Origin: Zea mays
Taxonomy: Eukaryota; Streptophyta; Magnoliopsida; Poales; Poaceae
Length of the DNA: 64,000 nt
Reading direction: 5' to 3'
Assembly (NCBI RefSeq): GCF_902167145.1
Contig: NC_050104.1
Span: forward strand, 4,526,001-4,590,000
The notes beneath the pieces are model-generated. The model was not told the DNA's origin, made no database searches, and worked only from the letters and a program-made list of their open reading frames with translations. The stretch's first letter is position 1, and each line of letters starts with the position of its first letter. Below, one piece after another: positions 11,836 to 23,740 of the stretch. The position numbers and the translations under genes were made by a program.

Positions 11836-14800
11836 TGTCACACCCGGATTTAGGTGGCCAAACCCGGGCTCGACTCACATGTGTGCTAGGATCAAGTCTC
11901 ACACATATGATGACTCATGGTACAGAAACGAATGTCACATCTTTAATATATAATGGAGTTCTGCACAAAATACTTAAATAATTACATCATACGAAGACAA
12001 CGATCCAGCAACCCAAAGTTGACTAGGAGACGACGACCTAGACCTCTCACGAACTCATCGCGACATCCTTCATGCTCCTCATCCTGTGGTACATGTTCTT
12101 GACCTAGGGGGATGTGAGTATAGAAAGGGTGAGGTCACATACATTCATCGCTCAATAAGTTGTGGGGAATAATGTGCATGAGATCACTTACGGTGGGGCT
12201 CATGTGAAGTGTAAGGTTTACCAAAGGAGATGGTTAAAGCTGAGCATTGCTTTTAGAGTTGGTCAAAATTTTATTAGCAGTTACTAAGTATAAGTAGATA
12301 CCAACCCAATTAAGTAAGATATCACAATTAATAATAACACCCACAATGCAAATGACAAATTAAGTTTAATTCCATAAATTAATCATGTGAGTGTCCGAGC
12401 CGCTCATGACCGTGGGCACGACTGATATACCAGTTTTACACTCTGCAGAGGTTGCACATCTTTACCCACAAGTCGTGTTACCCATTTGTCACTAGGTTAT
12501 ACAGACCCCATACACCTCTACCAAGGAAGCGAGGCAGGGTAGCAGTACGAGGCTTTTCTAAAGTTCCACTAGTTTGAGAATACCACAACAGTTTCAGGAA
12601 GAAGGAAGCATAGGAATCCCTCATCGGAACTGCCATCGCAACAATTCGACCCGAGAACCTCCCTATACTCTGCAGCGCGCCTCCCCGCTTGCCCCTTTCG
12701 GGTAAGGTAATCTCTCCCTAGCTTCCTAATTACTTGGGCAAGGGCATCCCATTCCACTCTTGTGGTAGCACTGTTTTCCCGGGTGGTTCTCCATGTTCCA
12801 ATTAACACGATGATCTTATCATGAACAATAATTAAAACAACAGCATAATTGGAACATGATCATAATATAACACTAATTTCCCAAAACAAGGTAGAGCAAT
12901 AGCAATACTACCCAATAGTTCATTTGTTTGCAAGGTGTGGGATAAACAATGCTAGGGAAACCTATTAGGTCCCATCAAATTAACCTAAGCATGTCACAGT
13001 GATTAATAGGAACATTATTAGGTAGAGAAAAGTGATCAAGGGCACAAATTGCCTTAAACTCGAGATTCCTAGATACCAAGTTGGTCTTCATGTGACTCGT
13101 AACCTCGCTGCTACTCGTAGCAATACAAACAAACATGGTATAGGCAAAATTAACATCACACCAATCATGAGAACATATTGCATAATAATGACCTACACAT
13201 TGTAACTAGATCCTAGGTTCAAGAACCACTAAATTCAGAGTTACGATTATAAGTTTATAACTTTCCGAAGGTTTAAGTGTCTACTATAAAACAAAGGAGG
13301 TACAAGATTTTAACAATAGGTTTCATGGTAATACAGGGTTACTAGATGATAAACAATATTAATATGAGATTAATGCAACTGGAATGGATCAAAAATGTGT
13401 TAGAATGAATTAAATATGAATTAAACAAGTTTTTGAAATTATTTTTAAACTAAAAACTATTTTCTATATTAATTTACCAAATTTATTAAATCCCTGGATT
13501 GCACACATAAATTCTAGAAAGTCTGAGGTTGAATTCATAAAATCCAGGTCTCAAATGTAATTCCTTATAACTATCTCTAGATGGTGGGTTTATTTCTTAA
13601 AAACAGAGGGACTCTTTTGCAAGGTTGCAGTCACGAAGGGGATGGGTGAAGATCGGTCGTCCGATCTAGATCCGACGTCCCGGTCTTATGAATATCCGAA
13701 CCGTTCATAGCCCTCCGATCAACGATTACCGGATTAGATCGAACCGGCATCGGAATCCAATCCATGTCGTTCATTTATCTAGCAACGACCATGATTCAAA
13801 ACGATGAAGGGGTATGGGTGTATCTAATCGCAGTCGTTCATTACAGATCAACGGCACCAAGCCCTTCTTCCACCTCCAGCAGAGGCCTAGCGGCGTTTTT
13901 GCCACCGCGGCAAAAACCTCGTTGGCAACACCAGGGGCGCCGCACAGATGACTTGTTTCGCGAACAAATGAGGGTTACAGCTAGGGCGGAATAAGGCAAA
14001 CTCGGTTGATGGCTTGTTACCGGATTTTGCAGTGTGGAGATCCCCGGCCACGATGGTGTGCGGCTTTGTGGCCGTTGTCGGCGTCGGTGAAGAATTGTGG
14101 CAGCACCAAAGGCTTCTCCCACCCACAAGTGCCACAACGATCTCCGTCGTGCCCCGAGAAAGCCCACTGACCCGAGCTTGCGCCCCGAACAATGACGGAA
14201 CACGATTTCCATGGCGCCAATGGCTCATGGTTCTCTTTGCTCACCTATGGTGACAAAGTGGCGCTCGAGATGATGACCGAGGATATGGAGCCCAGATTCT
14301 TATATCCCCATGGCCGTGAGTCCGAGGAAGAACAGGATCGGGAAGAATCGCGCAGAGCTCACTGAGGCCGTTGCGGTGGATTCAGCGATGATTACGACAG
14401 GGAGATGGAGTTGATGACGCGGCCCCACCAATCACCGGCGCTAGTGAGCGCGTGCGTGAGTCAAGAGTGGCTGCCGAAATGGGCCCATAGGTCGGCAAAA
14501 GTGCAGGAGCGCGGTGAGAGTCTGACGACACTAGCCCACCTGTTGGCGCCGATTTCAGGGGAGTGGGCTGCGCGGTGGACAAGGTTGAATGGACCGAAAG
14601 CGCAGATTCATGCCGTTTAGCTCTGTTTTTTTTTTTCATTTTCTGATTTCTATTTCAAATTCAAATCAAACACAAGTTTGAATTTCAACCTTTACTTTTA
14701 GATGCACAAATAAAACCCCAACATTATGTGCACTAATTTATTTATTTATTATTGTCATTTTATCTAGGTAATGAAATACACACACTCCACATTTATGTCC

Positions 14801-15066
14801 ATAGAATATTATTTTTGGGTGTATAATCAATCTAAAGGTATATCCCAAAGTTCATATTCCTTTGTTTTGATATAAAACATTTTCCAATGTCTAACTTTTA
14901 TTAGGATATGATTTAGCTAATATTATTTTATTATGATCATTTACTTTAGAAAGGGTGAGTTCCAAAATTCAATTATTTATCAAGGATATTTATTTTGATT
15001 ATTATTATTATTGTTTTTCTCTAAAGGATTTTGCTTAAATCACAAGTTAGGACTTTGGGTGTTACA
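11836..15066 (-). repeat. 5' LTR (3,231 bp) of the non-autonomous Gypsy element
   Basis: Begins TGTCACACCC and ends GGGTGTTACA in forward reading. Its final 125 bp match 10531-10655 with a handful of substitutions, and several blocks match the solo LTR at 365-3612. Its right edge abuts the LTR fragment starting at 15067. Confidence 0.85.
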
Positions 15067-15684
15067 GGCCGTGAGGCCAGACGGTCCGCGGTCCGAACAG
15101 TCTGTGGTGGTGGCGCAGACGGTCCGTGCGTGCGGAGGATCAGTTAGGCTTCCGGATATCTTGCAGGATTTGTTTACAAAACCCGCGATATTAGCTCGAG
15201 AACCGACTTGTAACGGGTCCAGACCTCACCCTTTATATAGATGAAGAGATATGGTCGATTGAACCCTCAATCGATCCAATCAAATATATTTACCAGTTTT
15301 ATCTTATATGCACTGTTGTTTCCATTCCCTAGGAGTAGAAGTAATCTAGCCTTAGTTTAGATCTAGTTTAGTCTTACACAACCATCCCTTTTTGGCTCTA
15401 CGTCGATTAGGGACGCCCCGGTAGTATGTCGACCCCGGAGCAACCCCTGGAACTCTCCTACTCGACGAGATCTACCCAGATACGAGTTCTAGGGTTCTTC
15501 ACGGAGAAGAAGACTCTACGCCATCGCGGACAGTCTAGCCCCAGGCATGGACCGTCTGGAAGCGTGTAGGGAAGGAGCCACTCCTGCGCCTAGGTCGCGG
15601 ATCGTGTGGCCCAGAGCCACACTGCCATATTGAGCACATCCAGGTGGTTCGTTCTAGTTTTTGGCGTCGAGATCGGTGCCAACA
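15067..15684 (-). repeat. Truncated LTR, same family as 55701-56296 (zeon/cinful-like)
   Basis: On the reverse strand it begins TGTTGGCACC at 15684. It is alignable with the LTR at 55701-56296, including the TATA region (catctatataaaggg at about 15240) and several ggtccg-type motifs. Its last 30 or so bases are missing where the 3.2-kb LTR element abuts, so that element probably inserted here or a deletion joined them. The family name is inferred from the motif style. Confidence 0.7.
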
Positions 15685-15731
15685 AAAATTAAATGAAATG
15701 CCGCCAGAAGTAAAACTGCTACTAACCACTA

Positions 15732-15812
15732 CTCTCTCTGTTTCGTTTTAGTTGTCGCTAGATAGTGCAAAATTGAACTATCCAGCGACAACTAAAAAGA
15801 AACGGAAGGACT
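15732..15812. mobile_element. Stowaway MITE (about 80 bp)
   Basis: It folds as an almost complete hairpin: ctctctctgtttcg at the left pairs with aagaaacggaagga at the right, with tagatagtgcaa / actatccagcgaca in the centre. It sits after a TA. It is a second copy of the element at 22107-22186. Stowaway MITEs are non-autonomous Tc1/mariner derivatives. Confidence 0.85.
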
Positions 15813-15819
15813 GCTTGAC

Positions 15820-17025
15820 TGTTTGTGGTGCGTGGTTTGGTCGTTATGATACTTACTGTCTGTAACTGTTTAAGCCGTTCTCTAAATTCCCTGAATCCTC
15901 AGAGAGCGGCTTGTACCTCGATCCTAGTCCTCTGCAAGATTAATAACAAGGTGAAAGAGTTATTTGCTCCTGGGAGTAACACTCTGGTGGAACGAGTCTA
16001 TCCAGAGTAAAATGTAGCAAACCTTAGCTTCAGAACGAGTCCTCTTTTGAACTGCATTTCCCGTTTTCCAGCTGTGTGTGCTACAGCAAAACACGCGTTT
16101 GAAAAACAAAAGCAAGAAGAAGAAAAAGCCTATAGCCCTAGGTTTTCACTAGTGCATGTGGGCGTTGCTTTGCTAGCACCCCTGGCCTCCCCTCTAAAAC
16201 TGTGTGCAAGCACACCAACAGTGACACCATCGCATCACCCATCCGTTGAAGCATTCCTTCCCGGTGGCCACACACACCACACTCAGCTCAATATATATGA
16301 ATTGAGTAGGTTTAAATTCAAGGAAGTCAAAGTTCTTCTAAATTTTTTACAAATCTCATTTAATCCATGTATAATGGAAATAATCGAACAAGGCCTCACA
16401 TGTGGCGCCATTAAATAATTGGCCAGACCAAGGCCGCGTCTCTCCTGACCCGAAAGCTGTTGTTTTGCAGCGGTGGGGGGAGACCTACGCCTACGCTTTC
16501 GTCCCCTGCCACGGTGACCAACCAAACCCCATGGGCTTGTGCCGGCATGCATGCATCGTCGCTCCTCAGCTCGGTGAGGGATCCATCAGGCAGGCAAGGC
16601 GGTCAGAGGTGAGAGGCCCCCAATGGCGAGAGGCGGAACCAGCCGTGATGCTATATAGCTCCCCCAATAATGCCCCCTCCTTTTCCATGTGCATTCCCCT
16701 CTGTAAAGATGACGGGAGAGCCAAGGGAGAAAACAACCTAAGCAGCAGGATCTGCGTGGTGGTGAGGTGACACTCGTGTCCCCCATGACAACCATTTTTT
16801 CCCCCCTCCAGAGACCGAGCATGTATGTGGTGAGCTGCTGCGGCTGTCCAGTTCAATGCATGGCCATGCATGTCCCTGACCTGACCACTTTGCTGCGGTC
16901 TTGTTTATTAGCTCGCACTGCGGTGTACTGTGTGGGATCCCCACTCGGCTAGACGGCTAGCCCTTCGTTCATTGGACATGTCAACAATGGAACTCCGGAA
17001 ATTGCCACCATACCAAACAACTTTC
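15820..17025. other. Non-coding, apparently low-copy DNA
   Basis: ORFs up to 123 codons occur on both strands but none has a recognisable domain, and they overlap each other. A TATA-like ctatatagctc lies at 16651. I see no supported gene. Confidence 0.4.
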
Positions 17026-17028
17026 TTA

Positions 17029-17370
17029 GACCCCGTTTGGTTCCTTTAGTCACCTGACTAAACTTTAGTGACTAAAATTTTGACTAAAGTTTAGTCACTA
17101 AAGTACCACGTTTGGTTTTAGTGACTAAACCTTTCTAAAAAACATTAATTGGTACGAATAATAACTGTATGACTCCTATTAATTAGTGGATGTCTACTGC
17201 ACTAAAAAAGAGGAGAGGATAAATGAGGTAAAAATCCTACTTTAGTCCCTTTTAGTCACGCCCCTTGTTGACTATAGAACTTAAGTTTAGTCACCCCACT
17301 TTAGTCACCATGTTTGTTTTTTTAGGGACTAAAAGTGACTAAAGTTAGTCACTCCAAACCAAACAGGGCC
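17029..17370. mobile_element. Tourist-like MITE, copy 1
   Basis: The ends gaccccgtttggtt and aaccaaacagggcc are inverted repeats, and TTA is duplicated on both sides (17026-17028 and 17371-17373). This is the PIF/Harbinger-type MITE signature. The interior is rich in agtcactaaag-type subterminal motifs. Confidence 0.85.
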
Positions 17371-17396
17371 TTAGACATGTCCTACATGTACGTTTA

Positions 17397-17966
17397 GGCC
17401 CTGTTTGGTTACTTTAGTCACTAAAGTTTAGTCGCTAAAGTATCACATTTGGTTCCAGTGACTAAACTGGACTAAAGAGCATTAATTGTTGTGAATAATC
17501 ACTGTATTGCCCCTATTAATTAATGGATGTTTGCTGCAAGAAGAAATTGGATAGGGTAAATAAGATAAAATCCTACTTTAGTCTCTTTTAGGCCCTGTTT
17601 GGTTCCATTAGTCCCTACCATATTTGGTTGTAGGGACTAAACAGATTCTAAATACATTAAATGCAACACATAAAGACCAAAATACCCCTTTTCTTGTTTC
17701 GCGCCTGTTTTATAGGCAATGGCAATTGGTGTAAATGTTGTCATTTAGTCCCTTTTAGCACTCATGTGAGGGACTAGAGACTAAAACCAATTAGTCTCTA
17801 CTTTAGTCCTTCCGTTTGGTAAAATAGAGACTAAACGAGACTAAAAACTAGGGACTAAAGATTAGACTCAAGAACTAAAGTTTAGTCATCCCACTTTAGC
17901 CACAATGTTTGCTTCTTTAGGGACTAAAAGTGACTAAACTTTAGTCATCACAAACCAAACAGGACC
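17397..17966. mobile_element. Tourist-like MITE, copy 2, hosting a nested MITE
   Basis: The ends ggccctgtttggtt and aaccaaacaggacc are flanked by TTA (17394-17396, 17967-17969). It is a second copy of the 17029-17370 element, recognisable by matching blocks at both ends. It is longer because another MITE (17591-17861) is inserted in its middle. Confidence 0.85.
17591..17861. mobile_element. Nested Tourist-like MITE
   Basis: It begins ggccctgtttggttcc after a TTA (17588-17590), and a TTA also follows at 17862-17864. The left end carries the full terminal repeat. The right end shows only the inner gggactaaag part, so this end may be truncated. Sequence on both sides matches uninterrupted sequence in copy 1. 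Confidence 0.65.
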
Positions 17967-17972
17967 TTACTA

Positions 17973-18174
17973 AGGGAGTGTTTGAATGTACTAGAGCTAA
18001 TAGTTAGTTAGAAAATAATGATAGTTGAATTAACTAGCTAACAAATAGCTAACTAACTATTAACTAATTTACTAAAAATAACTAATAGTTGAACTATTAG
18101 CTAGGGTTGTTTGGATGTCTCTAACTAATTTTAACCACTAACTATTAGCTTTATTGCATTTAAACACACCCCTA
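17973..18174. mobile_element. MITE-like inverted-repeat element
   Basis: The ends agggagtgtttgaatg and catttaaacacacccct are approximate inverted repeats. The interior carries mirrored ctaatagttagtt / ctaactatta blocks. The superfamily (PIF/Harbinger or hAT) is uncertain because the target duplication is unclear. Confidence 0.55.
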
Positions 18175-18179
18175 AGAAA

Positions 18180-18820
18180 CTAATAGAGATCGATTCGTTT
18201 GAAAAACAGAAACTGTATCACAAAGTAAAATAGTAAATTGGGGGGACGACATCGATATGCTCCAATGATGCATCCAAAACCGTACCAAGAAAATCCCCGC
18301 TTGAATCCTGAGTGGGCCGGGGGGTTTATACTAGTACTAACTAAAGCCGGTTGAGCCATTAAATTTCAGGGTACGCCCCCGGCCTGTAGCTGCAGTAAGC
18401 CCCAGCAAGGATGAAACAACGGCCCGCCCTGTTCACCGCTACGATCCCGCCTGTGGAAGCGTTGGGATCGGAGTGACCCAAACGTACACCAGCATTGCAT
18501 AACTCTGAGACAGTGGTTCGGTTTTCTAAGTATAAAGTGCTGTTTGGTTGTCTCTTGGGAGTGACACCATTAATGGAATCAGGTTTCAGTGGGATTTGGT
18601 TGCATTGTAATCCAAAACAAAACAACTTGTTTGGTTCGTTTTTTAATTCTCAGAGTTGACAGTGTGATCAATTAGCGTTCGGAGTTGGATGGTATTAACT
18701 TTGTATAGCCCGTACCCGTTCCCTTCGCAACCGGTACCGTTATTGGCTCAACCAAACAGGAAGTGACGCATGTGAATCAATAACGGAGCAAAAACGATGA
18801 AACAAACACCACCTAAGAGG
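18180..18820. other. Non-coding DNA, possible degenerate MITE at about 18540-18760
   Basis: The flanking phrases tgctgtttggttgtc (about 18540) and caaccaaacagg (about 18750) suggest an old inverted-repeat element. The rest has no gene signal. Confidence 0.35.
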
Positions 18821-18826
18821 CAGTTA

Positions 18827-19124
18827 AGAGCAGTCCCAACACAAGACACTACCTATATTTTCTATGGCCTCCACGTCATCTAGAAACTACTACTAGCTAG
18901 CTATACACTACCTCTCCAACGCAAACATCGGTATTAATTAACTGGATTTAATACTCATTTTCTTTCATTATGTATTGGATATCACGTTGAAACCAAGTCT
19001 TATATAAGACTCGGTTCCTTACTCTTTCTTCATTTAATTGCTTGACACATCATCTTTTAGTCTATGTGGCAGCTGAATTAAAGCTAGAAAAAAACTGGAT
19101 GACGTGGAGGGTTGGGATTGTTCT
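18827..19124. mobile_element. MITE with agagcagtcccaac ends
   Basis: The ends agagcagtcccaac and gttgggattgttct are inverted repeats with two mismatches. At 298 bp and without coding sequence it fits a MITE of the hAT or Mutator type common in grasses. No clear target duplication was seen. Confidence 0.6.
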
Positions 19125-19129
19125 AAGAG

Positions 19130-21150
19130 ACTGCATGGTACAACCCTAGCACACTAGATCATAAATATAGTTAAGAAATAATATGTATGGAGAATCGTGT
19201 AGAGATGAGCTCTTTATGTCTTGTATTTTTTTTAATTAGCCTCATAAGGACTCCTTAAGAGATTCTATATTAAATGGGTTGTACATGCCCATGCTTTGCT
19301 TTTGGTTACCTGCTGCCATCCAGTTCGATCAGCTGTCCATTTACACGCACAAGCATCCCAAGAAACAACAATTTGACGCAACAATATATATATATATATA
19401 TCCCCTAACGACAACGGATGCAGGGACGACGCAACTCGCCATTCCATGGACTGTGAATCTGTGGTGTACAGCGTGGCGGCCAGGTACTTTTGGTCTGCGT
19501 TTGGACAGTCGATCAGCGTCTGTGTGTCGCTCTCCGTGGCGCTATGCGTTGTCGATCCTTCTGCCCTATAGCTGGGGGAGGGGTGGGGGGGCCTGGACGA
19601 CCCGATCGAAATCTTAGCGGCCGGATTATTACTATGCGATAAGCCTGGCGGACCAGCAGTGCAGAGATCATCGATCATTGGCGGCATTGCATTGATGCGG
19701 CGCAACAACAAGCGCGAGAGCAAGAGCTTTGATTGCTTTTGCCTTGCCCCCTCTTTGCTGCGCTGCAGCACGCTGGCCGGCGTATCATCGCTATCAATAT
19801 ATAGTAATCATGAAGTATATAGTTCCATACCGAAGACGAAGTATATATCAAAAACTTTACCGAGTGTTGTTAAAGCTTTGCCGAGTGATTCAGGCACTCG
19901 GCAAAGCCGTCGATTCCGATAGTGATGCACTGCTCCTGGTGGTGCTGCTGCAGAATCTGAGGTCTCTCGCGCGCAAAGGTAAAGCTGATGCTTGCAATCA
20001 TTAGGTATGATGGATGATTGGTGGCCCTTGCTAACTAAAGATGATTAACCATCGTCACTCCCTCAGCAAGCTAGCTAGCTAGCCAATGCAAGCCACACAG
20101 GTGGCGCGCGCGTACGTATACGTGGCGGTCGAGCTAGCTATAGCTACCTCTTGCTTGTCCATGCATTTTGCATGCAAGGACGCAGCATGCACACGCCACC
20201 GTATGCAATTAATATGATTTATGCTCCGTACAGCAGAACAAAACGTCGACTGTTGCCTACACATGCATGCTTCTTTATGCCATATGCTTACGGCCCCGTA
20301 TATAACAACAAAGCGTCGACTGTTGCTACATGTACACGTTACATATATGCTTATTTATTTCATAATGCTTCTCTATCTACACGGCGGTCTCTCCGGGAGG
20401 TGGTAGGTGTAGGAATTGAACCGATACAACAACAGGATGTTTTTTTTGTTTTTTGGATTGTGACACTGCCAAGTTGTATATTTTATGCCTGGGCTTGCTT
20501 GCAATGCATGCGCATATGCGCCGATAGACATCCAATCCAACCACACGGGCATGGTGCCCATGCAACAGATTCCTCTAGCTAGTTCCCTCCATGCATCTCC
20601 ATCCACCAGACCACCACCTCCCCCATGCCGGTTTAATAAATGCCAGGTAGTAGCTAGCAAAACCGGTCGCCATCCCGCTGTAGAAAACGGCGATGTAACA
20701 GCGGACAGTTACAGTCCAAAGGAGAATCTATTGACAGCCACTGCACAGTTCAGTGGCGTGCCTGCTGTCTCCCATCTCATCTCACCTGATCTGCAGCCAG
20801 CCGAGCGTACGCCCATGTTGAGCAAGCAGCTATAGGAAGGAGATTGATGGAGAAAGCTGCGTACGTGTACGTACGCCTTCATCATCACCCTCTCGAGGAC
20901 TTGGCTTGCGATTCTCACAGTGACTGACTGGCGGCCCAGTGTGCATGCGCGCGGTTCAATCTGATGGGGAAAGTTGGATGCCATGCTGCTTCGGTCGGGT
21001 GCCTTTCAACTTTCTCTCGTCAGGCTCAGGCGGCGTCTCAGCCTTTTCAGTCATCACCAGCAGATATACATATGCTTGTGTTGGTAAAATGGTAAACATG
21101 AGCTAGCATGGCCATGGCGGCAGCCTTTTCTCACTATTATTGTAAATTTA
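19130..21150. other. Non-coding DNA, TA runs and scattered repeats
   Basis: It includes a short TA run at 19384-19401 and a ctttgccgagtg motif cluster at 19855-19908. About 75-bp-spaced diverged repeats of acaacaaagcgtcgactgttgc lie at about 20236 and 20307. Many ctagctagc and catgcatg palindromes occur. No ORF is convincing. Confidence 0.4.
19855..19908. repeat. Cluster of ctttgccgagtg motifs
   Basis: Three copies of a tttaccgagtg/ctttgccgagtg motif, the last inverted (cactcggcaaag). Such motifs recur in subterminal regions of some maize CACTA elements, so this may be a remnant. Confidence 0.4.
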
Positions 21151-21199
21151 TTTAATCTACTAAATGTGGGTTCAGCACGGTATATATATGATATTAGTG

Positions 21200-21715
21200 A
21201 TGGATTATTGGGAGACTACACTAGCGCAAAACGAAAAATTTCACCCCGTGAAACAAGAAATTACTGCGGTTATAGATCATAGAATTATCACTAGACGCGC
21301 AGGTCAGCGGAAGACGTCTCGATGCAGACGAACGCGTCGAGCAGTGTTGTGCAGTCGCCGACGACCTTCACGTCCTCGCGCGGTTCGTCCTAGTGCTCCA
21401 GATGCAGCACCTCCGAGGTATCCACACGTACAGAGAGGAAACGCCGCGTTCCGAACTGCTAGGTTCGCGACAGCGACTAGGCGTGGCGAAGGGCGGGCCA
21501 CTGCTCGTTTACTGGTGGCGAGTTAGGGTTACCTTAACCGTGCCCCTGCCTCTCATTATATAGACGTTCTGGTGGGCTTCTAACTCCGAGGCCCATTAGT
21601 AACCCTAAAGCCCTATGTAATTTCGGATCTAATCTAAATTAGACTTCCTTCTTAAGTGTGTGATTCTATAGATTCACGTATAGATTGTTGTTGAGTGTGA
21701 CAACTCGCTAGCTAG
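21200..21715 (-). repeat. LTR-like fragment, unassigned
   Basis: On the reverse strand a promoter-like tctatataatgagag near 21560 is followed by GC-rich sequence, with an AT-rich part upstream. That arrangement is typical of a Copia-type LTR. I could not find paired ends, a primer binding site or a target duplication, so the call is tentative. Confidence 0.3.
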
Positions 21716-21855
21716 CTAGGAGGAAACCTCATCTATCAACTCAACTTCTGCATGTGTGTCGTGCATCGTCTCTGGCGAGGTTTTCTGCCAAGTCAGATAG
21801 TTTTTGGTTCCCTATATAAAAATATTTCTCTCGATCGCATGCACGAAATATTCGA

Positions 21856-21858
<3 letters not shown>

Positions 21859-21893
<35 letters not shown>
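21859..21893. repeat. TA microsatellite
   Basis: About 17 uninterrupted TA units. Confidence 0.95.
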
Positions 21894-21896
<3 letters not shown>

Positions 21897-22106
21897 ATGG
21901 AGCTAGGAAGATCTATGGCTCTTTGGTCGGTCCATACTCTAATAAAGGCGTGCGAGCGCGTTCATGCATGCATGAACAGGCGTCCTACGCCATGCCACGC
22001 TAATCATGCATGGGCTATGCTACCGCTACTACGGGTCGACGGCGACGGCGACATCCATTCTTAAATCCCTTTCCTTGCTTAGACTCATCTCCATGACAGG
22101 AAGTTA

Positions 22107-22186
22107 CTCCCTTCGTTTCTTTTTATTTATCGCTGGATAGTGCAATTTTACACTATCCAGCGACAAATAAAAAGAAACGGAGGAAG
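22107..22186. mobile_element. Stowaway MITE, second copy
   Basis: An 80-bp near-perfect hairpin (ctcccttcgtttct ... agaaacggaggaag) flanked by the TA duplication at 22105-22106 and 22187-22188. It is the same family as 15732-15812. Confidence 0.9.
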
Positions 22187-22189
22187 TAT

Positions 22190-23105
22190 TTGTCTCTTCC
22201 TCTGTCAAACGGGCCCTACAATAGGAGGGAGAGATCAGCTTAACTCATTATTTACAATGTCAATTCATATTTTTGTTTTTAGCATTGTGCTCGTAAAGAT
22301 TTATAAAAGGCAAACCTCATATTTATCATATATATTATCAAGTAATATATATATATATAATTTGGGTACAAATTCGGTTGTTTTTTTACTTTTTGTTGTA
22401 GGGAGCAAATAATACACAAAACAATTTATACAATTTTTTTTCTTATTTGTAATAATGTGTTTAATAACATAAAAAAGTTCACCACCAAATTTCAAACATA
22501 TCTATATTAAAATATTAAATTTGTTCTAACAATTTGGTTATCCACTTTCATTAATATATTCACTATGTACCTATATTTTTTCTCCCTAAATATCTGTTCG
22601 GTTACCCAGGATTCGAGCCAGGAACTATTCCACCACACTAAGGCTATACATATTATTGAACCCTTCCAACCAGGAGTTATAGATTATATAATCAGAACCG
22701 AACGAGGCCTATCTATCTAGTTATTTGAAGTTCTTTGATTCAACTTTTGGTGATGTCAAGTTCTCTATTCTGGCCCAGGGCGAAGGAGCTTTATGTCAAT
22801 TTTTTTGCCCTTTTATTCTAGATACGTACGTAACTTAAAGGTTAGCAACTTCATCGTCTCGACTTTTATTTCTAGTATATATAGTTTATTTTATTGTTCA
22901 TCACTAGAGAGTTTATGGTTTTTCTAGATTGAGAATTGTAGGGAACGATTTCAATGAATGCATGCAGGCAAACGTAAGCGAAATGCCGTACGCCTTAGAC
23001 TTCCACCGCCATACCTCTGGTGGACAACAGCCGCGTCCTCCATGGGTCCACCGGCCAGGCCACTAACACGCCAACAGTTCCTCTCCGTGAAACCCAGTGT
23101 CCTTG
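22190..23105. other. AT-rich non-coding DNA
   Basis: No gene, LTR or MITE boundary recognised. It leads into the long TA microsatellite. Confidence 0.4.
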
Positions 23106-23259
<154 letters not shown>

Positions 23260-23312
23260 GCTATATAATAATACTAGTATATAATACACGGTTAGAATAT
23301 CATTGCATGCAT

Positions 23313-23520
23313 CACTAGTACAATTTGGCTCTATACAAGCGGTAGGATTTTTACATCACAGGCGGTTCGGTTAGAAAACCATCTGTGATGTCCCAGGCGG
23401 TTTAGTACGCCTGTGATGTAATAGTATCACAAGCGGTTTTTGTTTAGGACCGCCTGTGATGCTCTATCCTTTTCACAAGCGGACCCTAAGACAAAACCGC
23501 CTGTGATTGTAAAATTATGA
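23313..23520. repeat. CACTA left terminal and subterminal repeats
   Basis: Contains the terminal repeat and several copies, in both orientations, of the motif catcacaggcggt/accgcctgtgatg. In En/Spm such subterminal repeats are binding sites for the small transposase TNPA. The same role here is inference from position and repetition. Confidence 0.85.
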
Positions 23521-23740
23521 AAATACAATTTAAATATGAAAATAATTTTAATTTTTAACAGAAATATGCAAATACAATTTAAATGAATTAATATTTAATT
23601 TTTAACAATAATATGCAAATACAATTTAAATGAATTATAATAGCACACATAGATAACTAGAGAGATTTTAAATTAATTGGCAACCACAATTCATAGTCGA
23701 TCATACATGATAACAAATACAATTTGATTCATACAATTTT

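Larger units (their letters stand above)
10531..15066 (-). mobile_element. Non-autonomous Gypsy element with 3.2-kb LTR, 3' LTR truncated
   Basis: In reverse orientation the parts are: 5' LTR at 15066-11836; primer binding site at 11831-11821 (tggtatcagag, initiator-Met type); interior 11835-10656; polypurine tract at about 10674-10658 (ttttaagggggtag); and a 3' LTR of which only the first 125 bp (10655-10531) remain. The interior is only about 1.18 kb and contains no gag or pol domain, so the element depended on proteins from elsewhere. The structure resembles large LTR-retrotransposon derivatives (LARDs). The LTR belongs to the same family as the solo LTR at 365-3612. The left breakpoint at 10531 joins it to the gag remnant, presumably by deletion. 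Confidence 0.8.

Noticed and set aside
16283..16952. ORFs of 61-123 codons on both strands
   Set aside because: Mutually overlapping, no domain and no splice or promoter context that favours any of them.
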